Shown here piece after piece: positions 41,642-51,061 of a DNA stretch of 64,000 nucleotides. The DNA comes from Bacillus sp. FSL K6-3431 (GTDB lineage Bacteria > Bacillota > Bacilli > Bacillales > Bacillaceae_C): the NCBI RefSeq assembly GCF_038002605.1, contig NZ_JBBOCT010000001.1, positions 1,488,001 to 1,552,000 on the forward strand. Reading direction: 5' to 3'. Made by a program: the position numbers and the translations under genes. How positions within the stretch are numbered: position 1 is the first letter of the stretch; every line of letters begins with the position of its first letter. Below the pieces are notes generated by a model. That model saw only the letters and a program-made list of their open reading frames with translations, ran no database searches and had not been told where the DNA came from.

Positions 41642-42928
41642 TTATTTACTTAGCATATCAACGCTGCAACCAACAGTCCCAAGGGCATTTTGACGTTCAT
41701 TCCATGTCATTGGTGGAAGTCCACTTGGTATTTCCATCATATCAATGGCTCCATCAACAGGACATACAATTGCACATAAATTACAGCCAACGCATTCCTC
41801 TTCTCTTACTTTTAAAATGTCATTTCCATTTTCATCTTTCAACATATCAATACATTGATGTGCCGTATCTTCACAAGCAATATGGCATTTATTACAATTA
41901 ATACATATATCATTGTTAATATTAGCAACAATTTTGTAGTTGAGATCAAGATCTCCCCAGTCAGAATATTTCTGAACTGCTTTTCCTACCAAATCCTGCG
42001 CCGTGGCAATCCCTTTTTCATCTAAATAATTATTTAACCCATCTATCATATCTTCAACGATCCGAAAACCATGATGCATTGCTGCTGTACAAACTTGGAC
42101 ACCAGTTGCACCCATTAACATGAATTCAATAGCATTTTCCCAATTAGATATTCCACCAATTCCTGAAATCGGGATATTTATTCGAGGGTTTCTGGCACAT
42201 TCTCCAACCATATGAAGTGCAATTGGTTTTACAGCAGGTCCACAATACCCACCGTGCGCACCCTTTCCGCCAACATGTGGTATTGTATTCCATGAATCAA
42301 TATCAACGGCTGCCAGGCTGTTGATCGTATTAATCATACTAATCGCATCTGCGCCACCATTTACAGCGGCTTCAGCAGTCATCGTTATGTCGGTAATATT
42401 TGGAGTGAGCTTGACTATTACAGGGGTCTTAGCAGCTTCCTTTGCCCAGTATGTTTGTTTTTCAACCAATTCTGGCACTTGACCAGAAGCTGATCCCATC
42501 CCTCTTTCAGCCATTCCATGTGGACATCCAAAGTTAAGCTCTAGACCATCCACACCCACATCTTCCACTCTTTTAACTATTTCATGCCATTTATCTTGTT
42601 TTGGCTCAACCATTAATGATGCGATAATTGCATGATTCGGAAAACGCTTTTTCGTCTCATAAATTTCCTTTAAATTCACTTCCAACGGTCTGTCTGTGAT
42701 TAATTCAATATTATTAAAACCAGCTACTTTTTGACCATTAAAGCTAACCGCAGCAAATCGTGATGAAACATTTAATATCGGATCACCTAAGGTTTTCCAA
42801 ACAGCCCCACCCCATCCCGCTTCAAATGCCCGTTGCACTTGGTATCCAGAGTTTGTTGGAGGTGCTGAGGCTAACCAAAATGGATTAGGTGATTTAATTC
42901 CAGCTAAATTAATACGTAAATCTGCCAT
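41642..42928 (-). CDS. preA: NAD-dependent dihydropyrimidine dehydrogenase subunit PreA
   Basis: The 428-residue protein combines an FMN-binding TIM barrel related to dihydroorotate dehydrogenase (NLAGIKSPNPFWLASAPPT, ELNFGCPHGMAERGMG, GVQVCTAAMHHGF) with two [4Fe-4S] ferredoxin motifs near the C-terminus (CINCNKCHIAC and CVGCNLCAIVCP). It reduces the 5,6 double bond of uracil or thymine. It pairs with PreT encoded just upstream; the two correspond to domains of the eukaryotic fused enzyme. Confidence 0.95.
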   Translation of the reverse strand: MADLRINLAGIKSPNPFWLASAPPTNSGYQVQRAFEAGWGGAVWKTLGDPILNVSSRFAAVSFNGQKVAGFNNIELITDRPLEVNLKEIYETKKRFPNHAIIASLMVEPKQDKWHEIVKRVEDVGVDGLELNFGCPHGMAERGMGSASGQVPELVEKQTYWAKEAAKTPVIVKLTPNITDITMTAEAAVNGGADAISMINTINSLAAVDIDSWNTIPHVGGKGAHGGYCGPAVKPIALHMVGECARNPRINIPISGIGGISNWENAIEFMLMGATGVQVCTAAMHHGFRIVEDMIDGLNNYLDEKGIATAQDLVGKAVQKYSDWGDLDLNYKIVANINNDICINCNKCHIACEDTAHQCIDMLKDENGNDILKVREEECVGCNLCAIVCPVDGAIDMMEIPSGLPPMTWNERQNALGTVGCSVDMLSK

Positions 42929-43083
42929 TCTTTTACCCCCTTAATCTTTTTCTTTACCATTTATCTTGTTTTTTATTTAGGGTTTTAGACCCCTCTTCTA
43001 AGCAAAGCATAGCTGGGAGTTACCAATCAGGTGGGGGAAAATTTTCACCCGATTCCTCGATTATCTGAAACGAATACACACGA

Positions 43084-44466
43084 TTAGGCGGTTTCAGAGA
43101 CAGATTGAAATAGCAATCTATGGATTGCATAAGCTGTCTCCTTTCCTTGTTGTGCAGCCGATACAACCATTGCTTCGCCTTGACCTTTACCAAAAATCAC
43201 GTCTCCACATGCAAATATCTTTTCATTTGAAGTTTGAAATGTATTTGCGTCAATTTTTACGACCCCGCCATTATGTTCTAGTCCAAATTCTTCAATAAGC
43301 TCTATATACCTTGACTGCCCTATCGCCTTTATGACAGCATCAACTGCTAGTATAAATTCTGATCCTTCAATTGGAACTGGGCGACGCCGTCCATCCTCAC
43401 CAGGTGCTCCTAACTCCATTTTGATACATTCCAATTCTTTTACATGATCATTTTCATCACCAATAATTCTTACCGGAGAGGCAAGCCATCTAAATTCAAT
43501 ACCATCTTGCTTTGCAAATTCATATTCAAACTCATATGCGGTCATTTCTTCAAGCGTTCTTCTATAAAGAATTTTTACGTTTTCCGCACCTAATCGCACA
43601 GAGCAAGTCGCACCATCAATCGCTGTATTTCCTGCACCGATCACAACTGCTTTCTTGCCTAGAAAATGATCGGTTATCGGCTTTGTTTTCGTATCTTTAA
43701 TAAATTCAATCGCATCATATACTCCATACAAATCTTCCCCACTAATACCAATATCCGGTACTTTAGACATCCCTATTGCAAGTATAATAATGTCATAATC
43801 CCTCTGTATTTCTTCTACAGATATATCTTTTCCGACCCGTGTATTCGTTCTAATTTCCACATCCAAACTTTCTACCTGCTTCACTTCCCAATAAGAGATT
43901 GCTTGCGGAAGTCTGAATGATACAATTCCGTATGTGTTTAGACCGCCTGCCTTTTCTTCTGCCTCAAAAATAGTAACATCATAGCCCAAGAGCCCGAGTT
44001 CTCTTGCAGCGGACAAACCAGCTGGACCTCCGCCAATAATCGCGACCTTTTTTCCATTATTCTTTCCTGGTTTAAATAAGACCTGCTCATTTTTTATTGC
44101 CCAATCTGTTGCATATCGCTGCAGATTCCCAATCATAATTGGCTTTGTTGAGTGGTTAAGGACACAAGCACCCTCACATAATTCTTCCGTAGGACAAACG
44201 CGGGAACAACTAGCACCAACAGGATTTTCCGTCATAATGGTCTTTGCTGATCCTCTTATATTACCTGAAGCAATTTTTTTAATAAAAGAAGGGATATCAA
44301 TTCCAGTTGGACAAGCAGTAATACACGGAGCATCATAACAATAAAGACATCGATTCGATTCATCCATAGCCTCATGATTTGTTAAACCTGGATCAACTTC
44401 TTTAAAGTTTTCATTTAAATCATCAAACAAAATCCTCGATCGCGTTGCGTTACTCACAGTAGACAA
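43084..44466 (-). CDS. preT: NAD-dependent dihydropyrimidine dehydrogenase subunit PreT
   Basis: The 460-residue flavoprotein is of the glutamate-synthase small-subunit type. N-terminal cysteine clusters (CLYCYDAPCITACPTGIDIP; CSRVCPTEELCEGAC) bind Fe-S centres; GGGPAGLSAARELGLLGYDV binds FAD and GAGNTAIDGATCSVRLGAE binds NAD(H). It passes electrons from NADH to PreA. First gene of the catabolic operon, with a cre site about 108 bases upstream. Confidence 0.94.
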   Translation of the reverse strand: MSTVSNATRSRILFDDLNENFKEVDPGLTNHEAMDESNRCLYCYDAPCITACPTGIDIPSFIKKIASGNIRGSAKTIMTENPVGASCSRVCPTEELCEGACVLNHSTKPIMIGNLQRYATDWAIKNEQVLFKPGKNNGKKVAIIGGGPAGLSAARELGLLGYDVTIFEAEEKAGGLNTYGIVSFRLPQAISYWEVKQVESLDVEIRTNTRVGKDISVEEIQRDYDIIILAIGMSKVPDIGISGEDLYGVYDAIEFIKDTKTKPITDHFLGKKAVVIGAGNTAIDGATCSVRLGAENVKILYRRTLEEMTAYEFEYEFAKQDGIEFRWLASPVRIIGDENDHVKELECIKMELGAPGEDGRRRPVPIEGSEFILAVDAVIKAIGQSRYIELIEEFGLEHNGGVVKIDANTFQTSNEKIFACGDVIFGKGQGEAMVVSAAQQGKETAYAIHRLLFQSVSETA

Positions 44467-44838
44467 CCTCCTTTAGAAAAGATATTAAAAACCTTGCATT
44501 AAAATGACAGAGAAAGGACTTTTATTAATGGAGTATTATTAGTGTTCGCAATCAAAGTAGCTTCCCTAACAATAGTAAGCGCTTTCTATTATCAGTAATT
44601 TATAAATCTATTATTCAATAATCCTCCTATTTTTGATTTTTATACGTTTGAGTTTATGTTCATTCTACGTTTTTGCAACCCTGTTTACACTATACATTTT
44701 GTTAAATGATGTACAACGTTTATCTTTCATTATGTAACATCTCACCCTAATCAAAATACGCTATATTTTTCAACAGTAGCATATTTGGTTTGAAAACTTT
44801 GTAGAATTACCTGAGTATTCCAAGTTCACCCATCAATT
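44467..44838. other. Control region upstream of preT
   Basis: A+T-rich non-coding DNA holding the cre site at 44574-44587. No open frame with a ribosome site is present on either strand. Confidence 0.55.
44574..44587 (-). promoter_or_regulatory. cre site (CcpA) upstream of preT
   Basis: AGAAAGCGCTTACT on the - strand keeps the GAAAGCGCTT core and the central CG of the CcpA operator. Position about 108-121 bases before the preT start fits catabolite control of the pyrimidine operon. Confidence 0.65.
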
Positions 44839-44840
44839 AA

Positions 44841-44876
44841 AAAATGCCTATAGGACATAATATCCTAAAGGCATTT
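44841..44876 (-). terminator. Terminator of the TRAP operon
   Basis: On the - strand AAATGCCT..AGGA pairs with TCCT..AGGCATTT (small internal bulge) and is followed by TTT AATTG, directly after the permease stop at 44881. Confidence 0.75.
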
Positions 44877-44880
44877 ACGA

Positions 44881-46839
44881 TTAACTTTCAGCCAATTTAA
44901 ATCTTCCTTTATTTTTTGTGAAAATTTGGATAGCCAACAATGCAGCGAATAAGATGATGCCGATGGTGTCTGACATTCCTTCTGGATACATGAGCAGCAA
45001 TCCTGCGCAACCAGCAAGGATCCGCTCAAACCAATACAGTTTCCGATACCAGAAGCCAATAATTCCTGCTCCGATGCCGATCATTCCGGTAAATGCGGTG
45101 AATACGACCCAAATGAGATATGGTATCGTCGTATCGATCATTAGAAGCTCAGGGGACAACACAAACATATATGGGATGACGAATGCGGCGACGGCTAACT
45201 TCGACGCATTCATACCGGTTCGAATCGGTTCCCCCCCTGAAACTCCAGCAGCTGCAAATGCAGCTAACGCAACTGGCGGCGTTATGTCAGCAACAATTCC
45301 GAAGTAAAATACGAAAAGATGTGCAGGCAATGCCGGTACGCCTAGCAGGATAATCGCAGGCGCTGCAATAGTCGATGTAATGACGTAATTTGCGGTTGTT
45401 GGTGAACCCATCCCTAAAACAATCGATGTGATCATTGTAAAAAACAATGTTAATAACAGCTGTTCATTTGCTAGCCCTACAAGTCCGTTAGCTAGCTTTA
45501 AGCCCAACCCTGTTTTTGTTACTACACCGACAATGATACCAGCAGCGGCTGTTGCAGCTGCAACAGATAAAGCAGTACGCGCACCATCAACAAGTGCTTC
45601 GACCATTTGCTTAAAACCGATACGGGTATCTCTACGTATAGCGCTGACCACGATTGTACCAACGATCGACCAGAGAGCTGCACGCATCACACTTACACCA
45701 CTCATAAGTAAAACCATAACCAATATAATTGGAATCAATAAATATACTTTTGATAATACATCTCTGCGATTCGGAAGCTGCTCTTTCGGCAACCCCTCTA
45801 AACCGACCCTTTTAGCTTCAAAGTGGGTCATAATCCAAATGCCGGAGAAATATAGAATAGCAGGAATAGCCGCTGCTTTCGCAATCTCCCAATAACTAAT
45901 TCCACCAATAAATTCAACCATCAAGAACGCTGCCGCGCCCATGACAGGTGGCATAATTTGCCCACCAGTAGATGCTGCCGCCTCTACAGCACCGGCAAAT
46001 TCTTTTCTATATCCAAGCTTTTTCATCATTGGTATTGTGAATGAACCAGATGTTACAACATTCGCAACGGAACTTCCACTAATTGTTCCTTGCAATGCAC
46101 TTGAGAAGATTGCTACTTTAGCCGGTCCTCCAACCCTACGTCCCGCAAAGGATAGAGCTAAATCATTAAAATATTGACCAACACCAGTTTTCACTAAAAA
46201 AGCACCAAATAATAAGAATAAGAAAATAAATGTTGCTGATACATACAACGGGGTTCCCAAAATTCCCTGAGAGGTAAAGAACATCGTATTTACTAGAGAT
46301 TCAAAATTCAATCCACGATGTCCCAGAAATCCCGGCATCGATTGCCCGAAATAAGCGTAAGCCATAAACAACGTCGCAATAATCGTGATTGGCATCCCTA
46401 CAGCACGCCTTGTTGCTTCAAGAGTTAGTAAAATAGCAATCGTTCCTACCGTTAAATCAAGAGTAGTCAATATCCCTACTCTGTTTACAATCGTATCTAT
46501 CATTAATGGCCAGTAAGCTCCCACTCCAACTGATAATAACGCAAATATATAATCATACCACGCTACTGTATTTTTCTTCTTAGATTTCCTGTTCGCTGGG
46601 AACAAGATGAAGATAAGGGATAAAGCAAATCCAAGATGAATAGATAATAGGATTTGACGCGGAATTGCCTGAGAGATTGATGCATATAATTGAAAAACAG
46701 AAAAAGCCAATAAGCCGAAAAATACAACAACGCTAAGCTTCCCTCTCAGTTTTCGTGTAGCTGATTCAGGATCATATTTTTCTAACAGCTTTTGCTGCTC
46801 TTCAATAGATAATGATTCGTGTTCATACTTGTCTGCCAA
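44881..46839 (-). CDS. TRAP transporter fused 4TM/12TM permease
   Basis: The 652-residue membrane protein is a DctQ-DctM fusion as used by TAXI-type TRAP systems: an N-terminal small-subunit part (40-190) and a large-subunit part with GAFLVKTGVGQYFNDLALSF, the conserved ALQGTISGSSVANVVTSGSF and GMGSPTTANYVITSTIAAPA. Uptake is driven by Na+ or H+ gradients. Its start overlaps the DUF1850 gene by 17 bases, so they are coupled. Substrate unknown; TAXI systems take up C4/C5 acids or other organic acids. Confidence 0.92.
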   Translation of the reverse strand: MADKYEHESLSIEEQQKLLEKYDPESATRKLRGKLSVVVFFGLLAFSVFQLYASISQAIPRQILLSIHLGFALSLIFILFPANRKSKKKNTVAWYDYIFALLSVGVGAYWPLMIDTIVNRVGILTTLDLTVGTIAILLTLEATRRAVGMPITIIATLFMAYAYFGQSMPGFLGHRGLNFESLVNTMFFTSQGILGTPLYVSATFIFLFLLFGAFLVKTGVGQYFNDLALSFAGRRVGGPAKVAIFSSALQGTISGSSVANVVTSGSFTIPMMKKLGYRKEFAGAVEAAASTGGQIMPPVMGAAAFLMVEFIGGISYWEIAKAAAIPAILYFSGIWIMTHFEAKRVGLEGLPKEQLPNRRDVLSKVYLLIPIILVMVLLMSGVSVMRAALWSIVGTIVVSAIRRDTRIGFKQMVEALVDGARTALSVAAATAAAGIIVGVVTKTGLGLKLANGLVGLANEQLLLTLFFTMITSIVLGMGSPTTANYVITSTIAAPAIILLGVPALPAHLFVFYFGIVADITPPVALAAFAAAGVSGGEPIRTGMNASKLAVAAFVIPYMFVLSPELLMIDTTIPYLIWVVFTAFTGMIGIGAGIIGFWYRKLYWFERILAGCAGLLLMYPEGMSDTIGIILFAALLAIQIFTKNKGRFKLAES

Positions 46840-47341
46840 TAATATTCACTCCTTTCCACGTCTGCCACAACGCCAATCGTCTCACGCGAATGATAACAAG
46901 CGATCCAGGCTCTACGACCCGGGAAAACGAAAAGCTTGTTTGATCCACTTCCAATATGTGCTCTCCTACCACTTGTGCTGTCCGCATATGTATAGACGGA
47001 AATGTACGTTTCATATTTCTAATATAATACCTTCCATCCATCACTTCGAATGTTTCGCCATCTTCGGCATTTGAAGGCATACCAATGGATGTGTCTTCAT
47101 ACATTAATTCAATTTGTTGGATTTCTCCGTTTTTCAACACTTCATATGTTTCTTTCACATTCGATAGATGAATAGAATGCGTATATTCAATATGAAAGAC
47201 TCTGTCTGTTTTTTGTAATGGAAAATAGGCAAGGACCTTTCCCGTTTTTCCTGCTTCAATGACAAAGCATTGTTGAAAAGGTATACATATTAATAATATA
47301 ACTAAGATTGAAAAAAGTAATAGGTATTTATATTTCATCAT
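46823..47341 (-). CDS. DUF1850 protein of a TAXI-TRAP system
   Basis: ATG 47341 after GGAG is used; upstream codons to 47404 lack a site. The 172-residue product has one N-terminal membrane helix (YLLLFSILVILLICIPF) and an external beta-rich domain with FHIEYTHSIHLSNVKETYEV and MYEDTSIGMPSNAEDGE. DUF1850 genes typically sit between receptor and fused permease in TAXI-TRAP operons; the role is unknown, perhaps docking. Confidence 0.85.
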   Translation of the reverse strand: MMKYKYLLLFSILVILLICIPFQQCFVIEAGKTGKVLAYFPLQKTDRVFHIEYTHSIHLSNVKETYEVLKNGEIQQIELMYEDTSIGMPSNAEDGETFEVMDGRYYIRNMKRTFPSIHMRTAQVVGEHILEVDQTSFSFSRVVEPGSLVIIRVRRLALWQTWKGVNIIGRQV

Positions 47342-47610
47342 GATATCTCCAACTCTTCCCAATTCATATTGAAAGAGAATAGACCGACTCAAAAGCTTTA
47401 ACAATCGGGGTTTTCGTACTGACAGATGACCTTACGACCATGAATGCATGTTTGTATTGTGTTTGCCTATATGATCTGCATCGTACAGCGTAATGAATTA
47501 ACATTTCCTAATAAATATCCCCCACCTTTTCTGCTTTGCTGCGCCCAGCTTTTGGTGGGGGATTACTGCCGTTATGTGTAGAATTGGCTGTCTAATGAAG
47601 TAAGAATATC
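47342..47610. other. Intercistronic region with long stem in the TRAP operon
   Basis: CCCCCACC (47519-47526) and GGTGGGGG (47554-47561) form a perfect 8-base stem between receptor and DUF1850 genes, without a T tract on the - strand. Such stems protect the upstream mRNA, letting the receptor be made in excess. Confidence 0.55.
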
Positions 47611-48618
47611 CTATTTTGCAGATATACCTTTTTCATCAAAATATCTTTTTGCACCTGGATGTAACTCAATTGCCATCCCATCTAGTGCTTTTTCGGCTTT
47701 AATCAGTTTACCTTTTGCATGACCAATTTTATCCGTATTTTCAAATATCGCTTTCGTCGCCTCGTAGACAAAATCATCAGTTAAGTCAGCGCTAACAACT
47801 AACATCGCTTGTACTGCAACTGTTTCAAGATCTTTATCAGATCCATAGGTACCAGACGGAATTGTTTCTTTCGCATAGTAAGGGTACTTTTCGATCAAAG
47901 CATCTATTTTATCGGTTTCAAGAGGAATAATGATAACATCCTCTGTTGCTGCCAGGCCTTCCACCGCCCCAGTCGGTGTTCCAGCCGTTATGAAGGCTGC
48001 ATGAATCGTACCGTCTTGGATACCTGTAGTAGAATCATCAAATGATAAGTTACGCGCTTTCAAATCATCTACTGTCAAACCATACATTTCAAGAATTTGT
48101 TCCGCATTTGCAAGTGTACCAGAACCAGCTTCACCAACAGAAACGGTTTTTCCTTTCAAGTCTGCAACTGATTTAACACCTGATTTTGCAGTTGTTACAA
48201 TTTGAATTGTCTCAGGATAAAGTGTGCCAAGCCCTCTAATATTGTCAACCTTTTTACCATTAAACATCATTGTTCCTTCATTTGCATATGTCGCAATATC
48301 CGTCTGTGTAAAAGCGACTTCTGCTTCACCTTTTTGAATGAGCGTCATATTTTCAGCTGAGGCACCAGAGGTAGTTGCATTTGCCTCTACACCTGTTGCA
48401 TCTTTAATCATATTTGCAAAATTGCCACCAAGTGGATAATAAGTTCCACCCGTACCACCGGTTGCTAGACTAAGGTATTTAATTCCGTAATCGCTTCCTT
48501 TTTTACCCTCTTTATCGCCACCATCGCCGTTTTTCTTATCCCCGGCACCACATGCTACTAATACAATAGAAAGTACTAGCAAGAGTACTAAATTTAGTAG
48601 TAACCTACTATTTTTCAT
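47611..48618 (-). CDS. TAXI-family TRAP solute receptor (lipoprotein)
   Basis: The 335-residue protein begins with a signal peptide and lipobox VLVACG (Cys about 23), then a Gly/Lys/Asp linker. The receptor core has KYLSLATGGTGGTYYPLGGN, AEVAFTQTDIATYANEG and LKGKTVSVGEAGSGTLANAE, all typical of TAXI proteins. It captures the ligand outside the cell and delivers it to the fused permease. GGGGGAG precedes ATG 48618. Confidence 0.93.
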   Translation of the reverse strand: MKNSRLLLNLVLLLVLSIVLVACGAGDKKNGDGGDKEGKKGSDYGIKYLSLATGGTGGTYYPLGGNFANMIKDATGVEANATTSGASAENMTLIQKGEAEVAFTQTDIATYANEGTMMFNGKKVDNIRGLGTLYPETIQIVTTAKSGVKSVADLKGKTVSVGEAGSGTLANAEQILEMYGLTVDDLKARNLSFDDSTTGIQDGTIHAAFITAGTPTGAVEGLAATEDVIIIPLETDKIDALIEKYPYYAKETIPSGTYGSDKDLETVAVQAMLVVSADLTDDFVYEATKAIFENTDKIGHAKGKLIKAEKALDGMAIELHPGAKRYFDEKGISAK

Positions 48619-48750
48619 CGGCTCTCCCCCTCATGATTAACTTTTTAATTTTTAGAAATTCATTCACAAGTTTAACACAATTGAATTTCAATGCAAAGAT
48701 TAGTTTGTCTTAGTCAGATAGGTGTGCACCCTATAATTCTTATAGGTCTT

Positions 48751-49446
48751 TTATACTGGATTTTCATTTTGTGCAATTGGTGTGGACAGTTTCCCTTGGG
48801 AAGTTCTCCGGTTTGGTGCAAGCAGTCTTTCTAACCATCCCATTACGAAATCTGCTACAACAGCCATCACGGCGGTAGGTATCGCACCAGCCAAAATGAT
48901 CGCAGCGCCATCTGTTACATTCGTCCCCCTAATAATAATAGACCCTAAACCTCCTCCTCCAATGAAGGCACCGATCGTAGCAACGCCGATCGAAATAACA
49001 AGGGCAGTCCTCAATCCTGCTAAAATAACGGACATTGCTAGCGGTAACTCGACCATCCATAATAATTGGAATTTAGTCATTCCCATCGCAAAACCCGATT
49101 CAAGCACTGGTCGGTCAATACCCCTAATGCCTGTATACGTATTTTTGATGATTGGTAAGAGAGAGTATAAAAATAAACTCATTACAACCGTATTTGCTCC
49201 AAGCCCCATCACAAGCATCAAAATAGCAAGCATTGCCAAAGCTGGAATCGTTTGAATAATATTTGTAATCGATAAAACCCAACTGCTAAGACGATGATAG
49301 CGAGCAATTAATATTCCCACAGGGATTCCGACGATCGCTGCAAAAATAACCCCGTAGGCTGACATCAAAAAGTGCCGAATAAACTGTTCCCACACATATC
49401 CAGTGTTTTGTATATAATACTGTGATAATTCTTGAATAATACCCAT
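48751..49446 (-). CDS. opuCD: OpuC-type ABC transporter permease (second)
   Basis: The 231-residue protein has five to six membrane helices and the binding-protein-dependent permease loop LESGFAMGMTKFQLLWMVEL. Similar in sequence and size to the other permease (50397-51050). Last gene of the operon, 21 bases after the receptor gene. Confidence 0.88.
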   Translation of the reverse strand: MGIIQELSQYYIQNTGYVWEQFIRHFLMSAYGVIFAAIVGIPVGILIARYHRLSSWVLSITNIIQTIPALAMLAILMLVMGLGANTVVMSLFLYSLLPIIKNTYTGIRGIDRPVLESGFAMGMTKFQLLWMVELPLAMSVILAGLRTALVISIGVATIGAFIGGGGLGSIIIRGTNVTDGAAIILAGAIPTAVMAVVADFVMGWLERLLAPNRRTSQGKLSTPIAQNENPV

Positions 49447-49467
49447 GGGATCACCCCTTTTCCATAT

Positions 49468-50379
49468 TCATTCAAAATAATTATTTTTCTCCAAATATTC
49501 TTTTGCTACTGTTGCCGGTTCCTTTTTTTTCACATCTGCTTCATAATTCAAATCCGTCATTAGGTCAGTCGATATTTTACCAGCTAATTTCATTAATATC
49601 TCTCTTACATCTGGATGCTTTTCCAGAAAATCATTCCGCGCAACAGGAGAACCTTCATATGGCGGAAAAAAGTTCTTGTCATCCTCAAGTGCAATTAAAT
49701 CAAATGCTTTTAATCGACCATCGGTACTATAGGCTAGCACGACATCCATTTTACCGCTGTTTACTGCTTGATAAACAAGGCCCGTTTGCATCGGAAAAGC
49801 TTCACCGAATTCATATCCATATGTTTCAATAAAGCCTTGATAGCCATCTCCTTTTCGTTTAAGCCATGAATTATCAACACCTAAACTAATTTCATCCGCT
49901 ATGCTTTTTACATCGGAAACAGTCTTTAAATGGGCCTCATTAGCCAACTTTTTCGTAACTGTAAATGCGTACGTATTGGAAAACCCATAAGAATCAAACC
50001 AAGTTTGATCAAATCTCTTTTTGAATTCACTTTGGACAATCTCCATTGCTTTGTCCGGGTTGTTCACGGGCTCCATGCCAAGCACTCCTGATAAATCCGT
50101 GCCTGTGTATCTTACTGCAGTAATATCTACTTGATTATCTGTTAAAGCCTTATGTTGAACAATGGAAGAACCTAGGTTCTCAATCATTTCTACTTTTAAA
50201 TCTGTTTCATGCTCAATCATTAACCGAATTATATGACCGAGAACATGCGATTCTGAAATTGTCAGTGTACCAATTCTTACAGTATTGTTAGCATTCCCAT
50301 TTAATCCAGGTAAGGAGCAACCAAGTAAAAGGAAGGCAGATAATAATAGCTGTAAACTATATTTAATTGTTTTTCTCAT
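49468..50379 (-). CDS. opuCC: Glycine betaine/carnitine/choline-binding lipoprotein
   Basis: ATG 50379, six bases after AGGAGAT, gives a 303-residue lipoprotein: basic start, hydrophobic signal, lipobox LLLGC (Cys about 21). The mature OsmF/OpuC-type receptor has VRIGTLTISESHVLGHIIRL, YTGTDLSG and VDNSWLKRKGDGYQGF, and ends KKEPATVAKEYLEKNNYF. It binds quaternary ammonium osmolytes; OpuC of Bacillus has broad specificity. Paired with two permeases and a CBS-containing ATPase. Confidence 0.9.
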   Translation of the reverse strand: MRKTIKYSLQLLLSAFLLLGCSLPGLNGNANNTVRIGTLTISESHVLGHIIRLMIEHETDLKVEMIENLGSSIVQHKALTDNQVDITAVRYTGTDLSGVLGMEPVNNPDKAMEIVQSEFKKRFDQTWFDSYGFSNTYAFTVTKKLANEAHLKTVSDVKSIADEISLGVDNSWLKRKGDGYQGFIETYGYEFGEAFPMQTGLVYQAVNSGKMDVVLAYSTDGRLKAFDLIALEDDKNFFPPYEGSPVARNDFLEKHPDVREILMKLAGKISTDLMTDLNYEADVKKKEPATVAKEYLEKNNYFE

Positions 50380-50396
50380 CCTTGTATCTCCTTCCT

Positions 50397-51050
50397 TCAT
50401 GCCATTTCATTTTGCTTTCTAACCCCTTTTGGAGTGGATCTATACTCCAATCTTCCAAGCAAAAAATCTGTGAAAAGGGCAAGTAAAGTCACCGGAACCG
50501 CTCCGGCAATAACCAGATCTGTTTGAAATAGATTTAGCCCATCAAAAATAAAATCACCTAATCCCCCACCTCCAATAAAAGAAGCGAGCGTGGCCCAGCC
50601 AATTAAATATACGGAGGACATTCTTACACCAGCCATAATAACTGGTATGGCTAAAGGAACCTCCACATTAAAAATTCTTTCAAATGAGGTCATACCCATT
50701 CCTCGCCCTGCTTCTAATAAGTTAGGGTCCACACCTTTAATGCCTATATAAGTGTTACGTAAAATCGGCAATACAGAATAAAGAAATAAAGCGACAATTG
50801 CGGGGATTTTTCCTATTCCTAAAAGCGGTATGAAGAAGGCTAAGATAGCCAGACTTGGAAATGTTTGAATAACACCTGCGATTCCCATTACTAATCCTGC
50901 AATTTTAGGTATGCGAGTTAATAAAATGCCTAATGGGATCGCGACGACCACACCAAGGATTAATGCTGCAATTGAAATATACAAATGCTCCCATGTTTTT
51001 AATAGGAGCTCATTACCATTGGCGTTAAAAAAATTCATTATTGCTTCCAT
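50397..51050 (-). CDS. opuCB: OpuC-type ABC transporter permease (first)
   Basis: A 217-residue integral membrane protein with the EAA loop [20 protein letters not shown] and helices such as [20 protein letters not shown]. It lies 11 bases after the ATPase gene; its stop lies 17 bases before the chosen receptor start. Confidence 0.9.
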   Translation of the reverse strand: MEAIMNFFNANGNELLLKTWEHLYISIAALILGVVVAIPLGILLTRIPKIAGLVMGIAGVIQTFPSLAILAFFIPLLGIGKIPAIVALFLYSVLPILRNTYIGIKGVDPNLLEAGRGMGMTSFERIFNVEVPLAIPVIMAGVRMSSVYLIGWATLASFIGGGGLGDFIFDGLNLFQTDLVIAGAVPVTLLALFTDFLLGRLEYRSTPKGVRKQNEMA

Positions 51051-51061
51051 GAACGCACCTC

